From NCBI GenBank assembly GCA_035995885.1, contig DASYKC010000041.1, forward strand, positions 47,557-111,556: a stretch of 64,000 bases of DNA. Reading direction: 5' to 3'. The notes beneath the pieces were generated by a model. That model was not told where the DNA came from. It was given only the letters and a program-made list of their open reading frames with translations, and did no database searches. This document shows, piece by piece, positions 48,974 through 57,220 of the stretch (the stretch's first letter is position 1; every line of letters starts with the position of its first letter). The stretch is from Schlegelella_A sp035995885. Its GTDB lineage: Bacteria > Pseudomonadota > Gammaproteobacteria > Burkholderiales > Burkholderiaceae_C. The position numbers were made by a program, and so were the translations under genes.

Positions 48974-49897
48974 TTGCTGGCGGCCTCGGCCGTCGTCTTC
49001 ACCGTCCTCGACGTCCTGCCCGGCAACGCCGCCGAGGTGATGCTGGGCCAGAGCGCGACGCCCGAATCGGTCGCGGCGCTCTCCGCTCGGCTCGGCCTCG
49101 ACCGGCCGGCGCTCGTTCGCTACGTCGACTGGATGAAGGGCCTCGCGACCGGCGAGCTCGGCACCAGCATCGCCTACGACACGCCGATCGCCCAGCTCGT
49201 CGGCGAGCGCCTCGTCGTCACCGTGCCGCTGGCGCTGATGGCGATGGCGCTGACGACCGTCCTCGCGTTCTCGCTCGGCCTCTTCGCCGCGGCGCGCCAC
49301 GGCCGCGCCGGCGACATCGGCGTCATGAGCGTCAGCCAGATCGGCATCGCCCTGCCCAACTTCTGGTTCGCGATCCTCCTGATCTGGCTCTTCGCGGTGA
49401 AGCTGCGCTGGTTCTCGGCCGGCGGCTTTCCGGGCTGGAGCGCGGCCGACGGCGGCGGCGTCGCGCCGGCGCTGCGCGCGCTCGTCCTGCCGGCGGTCGC
49501 GCTCGCCGTCGTCCAGGCGGCGATCCTCGCCCGCATCGTCCGCTCGGCGGTGCTCGACGTCCTGCGCGAGGACTTCGTCCGCACCGCGCGCGCCAAGGGG
49601 CAGTCGCCGCGCGGCGTCCTGTGGGGCCACGTGCTCCGCAACGCGATGGTGCCGGTGCTCACCGTCATGGGCCTGCAGTTCGCCAACCTGCTCACCGGCA
49701 CGGTCGTGATCGAGAACGTGTTCTCGCTGCCCGGCCTCGGCCGGCTCGTCTTCCAGGCGATCGCCAACCGTGACCTCCTCGTCGTCCGCAACGTCGTCAT
49801 GCTGCTCGCGGCGGCGGTCGTCGTCATCAACTTCGTCGTCGACGTGCTCTACGTCGTCATCGATCCGCGCCTGCGGGCGCGGGCGCGGACGACATGA
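48974..49897 (+). CDS. peptide-type ABC permease (DppB-like), start uncertain
   Basis: Permease of the DppB/OppB kind. From the TTG at 48974 it has 307 residues and about six helices, with the EAA loop FVRTARAKGQSPRGVLWGHVLRNAMVPVLT and the C-terminus VDVLYVVIDPRLRARARTT. The family N-terminus should include another 15 residues; the frame upstream (ISFFLFKRFASLLLT, from 48929) supplies exactly that, but it begins with ATC and there is no ATG, GTG or TTG in frame between the stop at 48893 and 48974. Either a rare ATC start is used, the gene is truncated at its N-terminus, or the base is a sequencing error. Coupled by ATGA to the next permease. Confidence 0.82.
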   Translation: MLAASAVVFTVLDVLPGNAAEVMLGQSATPESVAALSARLGLDRPALVRYVDWMKGLATGELGTSIAYDTPIAQLVGERLVVTVPLALMAMALTTVLAFSLGLFAAARHGRAGDIGVMSVSQIGIALPNFWFAILLIWLFAVKLRWFSAGGFPGWSAADGGGVAPALRALVLPAVALAVVQAAILARIVRSAVLDVLREDFVRTARAKGQSPRGVLWGHVLRNAMVPVLTVMGLQFANLLTGTVVIENVFSLPGLGRLVFQAIANRDLLVVRNVVMLLAAAVVVINFVVDVLYVVIDPRLRARARTT

Positions 49898-50790
49898 GCG
49901 ATCCGGATCCGGTCGCGGCCGGTGGCGCGAGCGCGAGCGCGCCGCGGCGCACGAGCTGGCACCACGCCAGCCTGCGCGTCGGCGCCGCGCTGGTGGCGAT
50001 CGTCGTCGGCCTGGCGCTGCTCTCGTTCGTGTGGACGCCGCACCCGGCCGCCGAGCTCGACATCCCGCACAAGCTGCAGGGCCCGAGCGCCTCGCACTGG
50101 CTCGGCACCGACAGCCTCGGCCGCGACATCGTCTCGCTCCTCATCGTCGGCAGCCGCGTCTCGATCGCCGTCGGCGTGATCGCGGTCGGTATCGGCATCG
50201 TCTTCGGCGTCGCCCTCGGCCTCGTCGCCGCGGTCAGGCGCGGCTGGGTCGAGGAGGTCGTCATGCGGCTCGCCGACTTCACCTTCGCCTTTCCGGCGCT
50301 GCTCTCGGCGATCATGCTGACCGCGATCTACGGCCCGGGGCTGGTGACCTCGATCGTCGCGATCGGCATCTTCAACATCCCGGTGTTCGCGCGCATCACG
50401 CGGGCGAGCGCGCTCGTCGTCCGCTCGCGCGAGTTCGTCACCGCGGCGCGCGCGCTCGGCAAGGGCGAGTGGCGGATCACGGTGGAGCACGTCCTGCCCA
50501 ACATCGCCGCGATCCTGATCGTCCAGGCCACGATCCAGTTCGCGCTCGCGATCCTCGCCGAGGCGGCGCTCAGCTACCTCGGCCTCGGCACCCAGCCGCC
50601 GACGCCGTCGTGGGGCCGGATGCTCAACGAGGCGCAGCAGCAGCTGTTCCAGGCGCCGCAACTCGCCGTCTATCCCGGCGTCGCGATCGCTCTCACCGTG
50701 CTCGGGCTGAATCTGCTCGGCGACGGCCTGCGCGATCATTTCGATCCGCGCCTGGTGCGGCGCGGCGCGCAGGAGTCGTCGTCATCGTGA
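49894..50790 (+). CDS. peptide-type ABC permease (DppC-like)
   Basis: 298 residues. A Ser/Ala-rich cytosolic N-terminus of about 25 residues is followed by six helices, the DppC-like signature LGTDSLGRDIVSLLIVGSRVSIAVG and EAA loop EFVTAARALGKGEWRITVEHVLPN. The C-terminus LGDGLRDHFDPRL is typical. It starts inside the stop of the preceding permease. No ATPase or binding-protein gene follows; the next gene, Lhr, converges on it. Confidence 0.9.
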   Translation: MSDPDPVAAGGASASAPRRTSWHHASLRVGAALVAIVVGLALLSFVWTPHPAAELDIPHKLQGPSASHWLGTDSLGRDIVSLLIVGSRVSIAVGVIAVGIGIVFGVALGLVAAVRRGWVEEVVMRLADFTFAFPALLSAIMLTAIYGPGLVTSIVAIGIFNIPVFARITRASALVVRSREFVTAARALGKGEWRITVEHVLPNIAAILIVQATIQFALAILAEAALSYLGLGTQPPTPSWGRMLNEAQQQLFQAPQLAVYPGVAIALTVLGLNLLGDGLRDHFDPRLVRRGAQESSSS

Positions 50791-50794
50791 GCGG

Positions 50795-50844
50795 AGCGAA
50801 GGATCTCGTCGACCGCCGCGATCCTTCGCTTCGCCCAGGATGAC
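50795..50844. repeat. inverted and dispersed repeat between permease and lhr
   Basis: AGCGAAGGATC (50795-50805) and GATCCTTCGCT (50820-50830) are exact reverse complements, giving an 11-base stem. The right arm continues into TCGCCCAGGATGAC, the same motif family as the pair at 11562-11606. It lies between two convergent genes, where it may act as a bidirectional stem. Confidence 0.65.
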
Positions 50845-50860
50845 AGCGTGCGCCGAGCCC

Positions 50861-53800
50861 TCAGGACGACAGCGCGCCCTCGATCCGGGGCTCGGCCGCC
50901 GGCAAGCGCCACAGCGGCCCGTGGCGCAATGCGTCGGTCGCGGCGCGCAGCTCTGCGCCGCTCGCCGGCGCGAGCAGCTCGACTTCGCCGCCGACGCTCG
51001 TCGCCAGCGGCACGCCGTCGCGCCAGACGACGCGGGCGCCGGCGACGCGGGCGACCTTCGGGCCGGGGACGACGGTGCCGAGCAGGTTCGCCGGATCGCT
51101 CGCGGCGATGCACACCAGCGCGTCGTCGGCGGGTCGGCGCCGCACCTCGCGCATCAGCGCGATCGCTTCCGGCAGCGCGAACTGCTCGCCGCTGAGGCCG
51201 GCGATGAAGCGGCCGCCGCGGATCTCGCCGCGCGCCTCGAGCCGGCGATAGACGCGGACCAGATCGCGCCACGGCGGCAGCCACGCCGCCTCGCGCTCGA
51301 GCAGGCGCCAGCAGACGACGCCGTAGCGGCGCAGCAGGATGCGCGCGACGTGCTCGAGCGCGTCGCCATCGACGCGGCGCGGCGCCGCGCCGGCGTTCGC
51401 GCTGCGTTGCGAATCGTCGCCGGCGCTCGAAGGCGATCGGATCAGCGACCAGCGGCCGGCGTCGGCGATGCCGAGCAACGTCACGCCGCGGCGCCGGCGC
51501 GAATGCGCCGACGATCGCTTGGCGGCGGGGACGAGGAGCGCGCGCAGGCCGGCGAAGCTGTCGCAGTTGACGCGGCCGCGCACGACGAGCTCGGCGAGCG
51601 CGTCCTCGAGCTCGACCGGCAGCAGGCGGACGGCGTCGGCGATCTCGTCGAAGAACGACGCGCCGTGCGCGCCGAGATGCGCGGCGACGAGGCGAGCGCG
51701 CGAGCCGAGCTCGGCGTCGTCGGCGCGCGCCGGCGCGAGCCGCGTCCAGAGCGATGCGGCGCGGCGCGGCAGGAGCAGCACCGGCGTCGAGCGCAGCGAC
51801 GTGCCGGCGGTGCGGCCGTCGCCGGCAAGCGGGCGCAGGCGCGTCCACAGCGTTCGGCCTGCGGTGCAGAGATCGTCGAGCCACGGGCTCGCGTAGTCCT
51901 GGACGCGCGCCGGCAGGATCTCGGCCTCCCAGACCGCCGCTGGCGCCTCGAAGCCCTCGAGCTGGCCGAGGACGCCGGCGAGCGCGTCGGGGCCGCTGAC
52001 GCGGCTGGTAGGGCCGACGCGCTGCCAGTCGAACAGGAAGCGGGCGAAGTCGCGCGGCTCGACCGGCTCGATCTCGCGGCGCAGGCGCTTCAGCGTGTAG
52101 CGATGGATTCGCGCCAGCAGATGGCGCTCGCACCACTCCGCATCGGCAGCGACGGCAAGCAGCGGCGTGAAGCGGCCTTGCAGCACGTAGCCTTCGGCCT
52201 GCAGCGCCAGCAGGGCGTGCTCGACGTGGGCGCGGGCCAGGCCGAGCGGCGCCGCGAGCGTCGCCGCGGTCGCCGGGCCCAGGCCGCCGAGGCGCGCCCG
52301 CAGCAGCTCGCGCAGCGCCTCATCGCGGCTGGCGAAGCCTTCGCCGTACTCGACCGGCAGAGCAATGACGGGCTGCAGGCTCGCGCCCGGATAGAGGTCG
52401 CGAACTTGCGCGAGCCGCTCGGCGGCGACCCACACGCCGAGGTCGGCGCGGCGGCCTTCTCGGCGCGGATCGCGGCCGGGTCGATCGGCACTCGCGCCGT
52501 CGATGGTGAGCCGCGTCGCGCGACCTGAGGCGGCGAGCTCGCCGAGCCAGGTCGCCCAGCCCGCGTTTCCTGCCGCTTCGACGTCGGCGACGACACCGAG
52601 CGCGACCAGCACCTCGTGCATCTCGTCGGCGTTGCGCGCGCGCGGCCAGGCCTCGTCGCGAACGCTCGCGATCGCGTCGGCGTCGAGCTGGCCGAGGTCG
52701 TCCGCGCTCTCGGGGTCGCCGTAGCGGCGGTTCTGGACCGCCTGCGTGCGGCGTTCCTCGAGCGGCGCGTCGTCGAGGAACGCGTACGGTCGCGCGCTCA
52801 GCGCCTCGGCCGCGAGCGGCGAAGGCGCGGGCACGTCGCGCGCGATCACCTCGACGGCGCCGGCCTCGATCCGGCGCAGCAGATCGAGCCAGCCGGCGGC
52901 GTCCATGGCGTCGTAGAGGCAGTCGTGCATCGTCTGCGCGACCAGCGGATGCTCTGGCACCTCGCGCTCGCCGACGAGGTTCTCGGCGCACGCGACCTGG
53001 TCCGGAAAGACGGCGGCGAGCAGGTCTTCCGACTTCATCCGCTGCAGCTGCGGCGCGACCTTCTTGCCGCCGCTGAAGCGCGGCAGCGCCAGCGCGGTCG
53101 TCGCGTTCCAGCGCCAGCGCACGGCGAAGAGCGGCGCGTCGAGGAGCGCCTGGACGAGGACGTCGAGGGCGGTCGCCGAATGCAGATAGCGCGACACCTC
53201 GTCGAGCGGAAAGCTGTGGCTGGTCGAGAGCGAGAGGACGATCGCGTCCTCGGTCGCCGCCGCCTGGATCTCGAAGTTGAAGCGGCGGCAGAAGCGCTTG
53301 CGCAAGGCCAGGCCCCAGGCGCGATTGAGGCGGCTGCCGAACGGCGAGTGGACGACCAGCTGCATGCCGCCGGTGGCATCGAAGAAGCGCTCGATGACGA
53401 TGCGCTCCTGCGTCGGCAGCGCGCCGAGGACGGCGAGCGAGCGCGCCAGGTGGTCGACGATCTGGCGCGCGCCTTCGTCGTCGAGGCCGATCTCGGCGAT
53501 CAGCGCCAGGGTCGTCGCCTCGCGGCCGTCGCGCCCGATCCGCGCGCCGACCTCGTCGCGCAGTCGCGCGACGGCGAACGACAGCTCGTCGCTGCGGCCG
53601 GGCGCTTCGCCGAGCCAGAACGGGATGCTCGGCGCCGCGCCGTGCGCGTCCTCGACGCGGATCCGGCCGGGCTCGACGCGCAGGATGCGGTAGCTCGTGT
53701 TGCCGAGCTGGAAGATGTCGCCGGCGATGCTCTCGACCGCGAAATCTTCGTTGACGGTGCCGACGTTGCTGCTCTGCGGCTCGAGGACGACGGCGTAGTC

Positions 53801-55309
53801 GCCGCTTTCGGGGATCGTCCCGCCCGACGTCAGCGCGGCCAGGCGGGCGCCCTTCCGCTCGCGCAGGACGTGGTGGACGACGTCGCGATGGACGTAGCTC
53901 GCGCGCGGACCGTGGCGCGTCGTGAAGCCGTCGGCGAGCATGCGGACGACGGCGTCGAAGTCGGCGCGCGCGAGCTGCGCGTACGGCCAGGCGCCGCGGG
54001 CGAGCGCGAAGAGGGCGTCCTCGTTCCACTCGCGGCTCGCCGTCTCGGCGACGATCTGCTGGGCGAGGACGTCGAGCGGCGCCGGCACGATGCGGAGCGC
54101 ATCAAGCTCGCCGCGCCGCACCGCGTCGAGCAGGGCGGCGCACTCGACCAGCTCGTCGCGCGACTGCGGAAAGAGGCGCGCCTTCGGCACGCCGCCGACG
54201 GCGTGGCCGGAGCGGCCGGCGCGCTGCAGGAAGGTCGCGATCGAGCGCGGCGAGCCGAGCTGGCAGACCAGGTCGACGTCGCCGATGTCGAGGCCGAGCT
54301 CGAGCGACGCCGTCGCCACCAGCACCTTCAGTTCGCCGCGCTTCAGGCGCTGCTCGGCCTCCAGCCGCGCTTCCTTGGCGAGGCTGCCGTGGTGCGCCGC
54401 GACCGCCTCCTTGCCGAGCCGCTCGCCGAGGTGGCGCGCGGCGCGCTCGGCCATGCGCCGGGTGTTGACGAAGACCAGCGTCGTGCGGTGAAGCAAGACC
54501 AGCTCGGCGACGCGGCCGTAAACCTGCTCCCACTGGTCGTTCGACATCACCGCCGAGAGCGGGGTCGGCGGCAGCTCGAGGGCGAGGTCGCGCTGCTTGG
54601 CGTAGCCGATGTCGACGATCGAGCAATCCGCCCTGCCGTCGACGACCGCGCCGGCGCCGACCAGGAAGCGCGCGACCTCGTCGATCGGCTTTTGGGTTGC
54701 CGACAGGCCGATGCGGACCAGCGGCTTTTCGACGATCGATTGCAGCCGCTCGAGCGAGAGCGCGAGGTGGCTGCCGCGCTTGCTCGCGGCGACGGCATGG
54801 ATCTCGTCGACGATGACGGTGCGGACGGTCGCGAGCATCGAGCGGCCCGAGACCGAGCCGAGCAGGACGTAGAGCGATTCGGGCGTCGTCACCAGGATGT
54901 GCGGCGGCTTCTTCAGGCTCTGGCGTCGCTCCGCGGCCGGCGTGTCGCCGGTGCGCACGGCCGTGCGGATCTCGACGTCGGCGAGGCCGAGCGCACGCAG
55001 CTCGTCGCGGATGCCGGCGAGCGGCGCCTCGAGGTTGGTGCGGATGTCGTTCGAGAGCGCCTTCAGCGGCGAGACGTAGACGACCGTCGTTTCATCGGCG
55101 AGGCCGCCGGGCGCGAGGCCGGCGCGGACGAGACTGTCGAGCGCGGCGAGGAACGCCGTCAGCGTCTTGCCCGATCCGGTCGGCGCGGCGACGAGCGTGT
55201 GGCGGCCGGCGCGGATCTCCGGCCAGGCCGCGGCTTGCGCCTCGGTGGCAGCCGGAAAGGTCCGCTTGAACCAGGTGGCGACGGCGGGATGGAAGTCTTG
55301 CAGCGGCAC
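50861..55309 (-). CDS. lhr: Lhr-family ATP-dependent helicase
   Basis: 1482 residues, a full-length Lhr. The superfamily-2 core has Walker A in APTGSGKT (about residue 43-50), motif Ia YVSPLKALSND, DEVH-type box as VDEIHAV, motif III GLSATQKP, and in the second lobe VFVNTRRMAER, VATASLELGLDIGDVDLV and QRAGRSGHAV. The Lhr winged-helix and C-terminal region follows to the end; residues beyond about 900 are the large Lhr C-terminal domain. Lhr is a DNA/RNA:DNA helicase linked to stress-induced DNA repair. The ATG at 55309 (MPLQDFHPAVATWFKRTF) suits the family start. No nuclease or ligase gene is next to it. Confidence 0.93.
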   Translation of the reverse strand: MPLQDFHPAVATWFKRTFPAATEAQAAAWPEIRAGRHTLVAAPTGSGKTLTAFLAALDSLVRAGLAPGGLADETTVVYVSPLKALSNDIRTNLEAPLAGIRDELRALGLADVEIRTAVRTGDTPAAERRQSLKKPPHILVTTPESLYVLLGSVSGRSMLATVRTVIVDEIHAVAASKRGSHLALSLERLQSIVEKPLVRIGLSATQKPIDEVARFLVGAGAVVDGRADCSIVDIGYAKQRDLALELPPTPLSAVMSNDQWEQVYGRVAELVLLHRTTLVFVNTRRMAERAARHLGERLGKEAVAAHHGSLAKEARLEAEQRLKRGELKVLVATASLELGLDIGDVDLVCQLGSPRSIATFLQRAGRSGHAVGGVPKARLFPQSRDELVECAALLDAVRRGELDALRIVPAPLDVLAQQIVAETASREWNEDALFALARGAWPYAQLARADFDAVVRMLADGFTTRHGPRASYVHRDVVHHVLRERKGARLAALTSGGTIPESGDYAVVLEPQSSNVGTVNEDFAVESIAGDIFQLGNTSYRILRVEPGRIRVEDAHGAAPSIPFWLGEAPGRSDELSFAVARLRDEVGARIGRDGREATTLALIAEIGLDDEGARQIVDHLARSLAVLGALPTQERIVIERFFDATGGMQLVVHSPFGSRLNRAWGLALRKRFCRRFNFEIQAAATEDAIVLSLSTSHSFPLDEVSRYLHSATALDVLVQALLDAPLFAVRWRWNATTALALPRFSGGKKVAPQLQRMKSEDLLAAVFPDQVACAENLVGEREVPEHPLVAQTMHDCLYDAMDAAGWLDLLRRIEAGAVEVIARDVPAPSPLAAEALSARPYAFLDDAPLEERRTQAVQNRRYGDPESADDLGQLDADAIASVRDEAWPRARNADEMHEVLVALGVVADVEAAGNAGWATWLGELAASGRATRLTIDGASADRPGRDPRREGRRADLGVWVAAERLAQVRDLYPGASLQPVIALPVEYGEGFASRDEALRELLRARLGGLGPATAATLAAPLGLARAHVEHALLALQAEGYVLQGRFTPLLAVAADAEWCERHLLARIHRYTLKRLRREIEPVEPRDFARFLFDWQRVGPTSRVSGPDALAGVLGQLEGFEAPAAVWEAEILPARVQDYASPWLDDLCTAGRTLWTRLRPLAGDGRTAGTSLRSTPVLLLPRRAASLWTRLAPARADDAELGSRARLVAAHLGAHGASFFDEIADAVRLLPVELEDALAELVVRGRVNCDSFAGLRALLVPAAKRSSAHSRRRRGVTLLGIADAGRWSLIRSPSSAGDDSQRSANAGAAPRRVDGDALEHVARILLRRYGVVCWRLLEREAAWLPPWRDLVRVYRRLEARGEIRGGRFIAGLSGEQFALPEAIALMREVRRRPADDALVCIAASDPANLLGTVVPGPKVARVAGARVVWRDGVPLATSVGGEVELLAPASGAELRAATDALRHGPLWRLPAAEPRIEGALSS

Positions 55310-55451
55310 GGAAGGAGAGAAGGAGGCGGGACGTGGGCGAAGGCGTGCCGAACGGCACGGCGATGGCGCGGCGGATGCGCAGGCCCGACCGGCTCAGATC
55401 GGACCGGCGCGGCCGATTTCAAGGCGACCGACGCGCGCCGATTTTCGCCGA

Positions 55452-56375
55452 TCAGGAGCGCGCCGCGGGCGCGACGAGCGCGCCCTGGATGCCGTGCCGC
55501 GCCAGCGCCGCGGCGACGAAGCCGCTCGCCTTGGCGCGCTCGACGAACGCCGCGAGCGCCGCCGCGGCGGCGTCGCCGCGCGCCGCGGGAACGCCCATCG
55601 CCTGCTCGATCACCATGAAGCGGCCGGGCAGGAGGCGGACGCCGCCGACGCGCGCGGCATCGGCCTCGAGTTGCTGCTTCACGCCCGCCGCGACATCGGC
55701 GTCTTGGGCCAGGAAGGCGTCGACGACGGCGCCCGAGGTCGCCGTTCGCACCAGCTCGGCCGACCGGGTCGCGCGGCTGAGGTAGAGGTCGTAGGCACTG
55801 CCCCGGGCGACGACGATGCGCGTGCCGGGCCGGTCGACCTGGCCGTTGTCGGTGAGCGGCGAGCCGTTGCGAACCAGGTAGGCGCCCTCGATGAGGACGT
55901 AGGGGGCGGTGAAGCGGATGCCGTCGGCACGGAGCGGATCGATCGCGAAGAAGCCGACGTCGGCCTGCTCGGTCTTCACCGCCTCGACCGATCGCGCCGC
56001 GCCCTCGACGACGCGCAGGTCGACGGCAACGCCGAGCTCGGCAGCGAGGGCGCGGGCGAGGTCGACCGAGACGCCGAGCGCCTCGCCGCTCGCCGCGTCG
56101 CGGCGCGCCAGGACCGGATTGCCGAGGTTGATCGACGCACGCAGCCGGCCGGTCGGTGCGAGCGCCGCAGCAGCGGCGGGCGTTGCCGGTCGCGTCGCGC
56201 AACCGACCGTGGCGAGGAACAGCGATGCGCCGCCGCCGGCGAGCAACGCGCGACGCGAGGGCGAAGGCCGATGCGATGGCAATGGCGAACAGGGGCACGT
56301 TGGCATCGGCATGGGCATCGGCATGGGCATGGGCTCAGACATGGGCAGAGGCAGCGGCAAAGGCAACAGATTCAT
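55452..56375 (-). CDS. family-3 solute-binding lipoprotein
   Basis: 307 residues. The start carries a run of Met-Pro repeats (about residues 12-26) from a tandem DNA repeat, then a twin-arginine-like lipoprotein signal (SPSRRALLAGGGASLFLATVGC) with Cys as the likely lipidated residue. The rest is the periplasmic binding fold of family 3: TGRLRASINLGNPVL, GVSVDLARALAAELGVAVDLR, ADVGFFAIDPLRADGIRFTAPYVLIEGAYLV, and RPGTRIVVARGSAYDLYL. It is coupled by ATGA to the unknown gene upstream. No permease is nearby, so the protein may be a sensor component or depend on a remote transporter. Ligand probably an amino acid. Confidence 0.82.
   Translation of the reverse strand: MNLLPLPLPLPMSEPMPMPMPMPMPTCPCSPLPSHRPSPSRRALLAGGGASLFLATVGCATRPATPAAAAALAPTGRLRASINLGNPVLARRDAASGEALGVSVDLARALAAELGVAVDLRVVEGAARSVEAVKTEQADVGFFAIDPLRADGIRFTAPYVLIEGAYLVRNGSPLTDNGQVDRPGTRIVVARGSAYDLYLSRATRSAELVRTATSGAVVDAFLAQDADVAAGVKQQLEADAARVGGVRLLPGRFMVIEQAMGVPAARGDAAAAALAAFVERAKASGFVAAALARHGIQGALVAPAARS
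56302..56334. repeat. 12-base tandem repeat in the signal region of the binding protein
   Basis: Units GGCATCGGCATG occur twice and then as GGCATGGGC. On the minus strand the array encodes alternating Met and Pro. Slippage would change the number of Met-Pro pairs in steps of two without shifting frame. Confidence 0.75.
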
Positions 56376-57181
56376 CGTGGCGCGTCTGCGGCGCTGACGG
56401 GAAGCGTGCGAGCGTCGCTCGCATCGCGCAGCCCGAGGTCGGCGCCGAGCGCGTCGAGCGCCGCGCGATAGCGCGCCAGCACCTGCGCCGGCGTCTCGCC
56501 CCGCGCCTCGGCGGCGAGCGGCTGCCACAGCGCCGGCGCGATGCCGGCAAGGGTCGCGTGGCGCCGGATCAGCGACGCCGGCGCGAGCGCGAGCCTGCCG
56601 CCGCTGCCCTCGACCCTCGCCGCCTCGGCACCGGCGTGCGCGCCGAGCAGATAGAGATGGCGATGGACCGGCGACAGGCGCGCCTCGATGCGCGTACCCA
56701 GGCCGTTCTCGTCGGCCTCGACGCGATCGACGATCGCGAAGAAGTCCTTCGCGTTGCGCATCGGCAGCGCGGCGACATCGCCGAGGCCGAGCGCGCGTGC
56801 CTGCGCCTGGGCGACGGCGACGTGCGCGGCGCCGATCGGCGCCGCCTGCGCCCGCACCGGCGCGTCGGACATCGCGAACGAGCCGATCAGCTCGCTCGCA
56901 TAGCCGATCTCGTAGCCGAGGCGAAACGTCGCCAGGCGATGCCCCGCCGGCAGCGTCGCCCCGTTCGCGCTCACCCGCGCAGCGAGCTGCGCGGCCTCGC
57001 CGGCGAGGCGCTCGTCGTCAGGCGCAGACGTCGCGCCGATCCGCTCCAGCACGGCGGCGCTGCCGAACTCGGCGAACAACGCGAGCTCGAGCCGCTCGAG
57101 GGCGATGAAGGCGAGCGCCAGCGCCGCCGCATAGGCGAGGACGCGCCAGCTTTCGCGCCAGCGGAGGGACGACGGGGCCAT
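56372..57181 (-). CDS. unknown membrane-anchored protein
   Basis: 269 residues. One hydrophobic N-terminal helix (about 13-29, VLAYAAALALAFIALE) anchors it, with the rest presumably in the periplasm. It is Ala-rich with long helical stretches (ERLAGEAAQLAARVSANGA, ALARYRAALDALGADL) and an apparent mixed domain in the middle (LATFRLGYEIGYASELIG, DFFAIVDRVEADENGLGTRIEA). I do not recognise the family. It starts 39 bases from the divergent multi-pass membrane gene and its stop overlaps the binding-protein start. It may work with that binding protein. Confidence 0.65.
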   Translation of the reverse strand: MAPSSLRWRESWRVLAYAAALALAFIALERLELALFAEFGSAAVLERIGATSAPDDERLAGEAAQLAARVSANGATLPAGHRLATFRLGYEIGYASELIGSFAMSDAPVRAQAAPIGAAHVAVAQAQARALGLGDVAALPMRNAKDFFAIVDRVEADENGLGTRIEARLSPVHRHLYLLGAHAGAEAARVEGSGGRLALAPASLIRRHATLAGIAPALWQPLAAEARGETPAQVLARYRAALDALGADLGLRDASDARTLPVSAADAPR

Positions 57182-57220
57182 CGGACTGCTTCCGCGCTAT
57201 CGTAGCCAGAGGCAGCCGGA

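Noticed and set aside
52616..55618. Plus-strand frame of 1000 codons over lhr
   Set aside because: Antisense to the helicase, whose motifs are intact on the minus strand.
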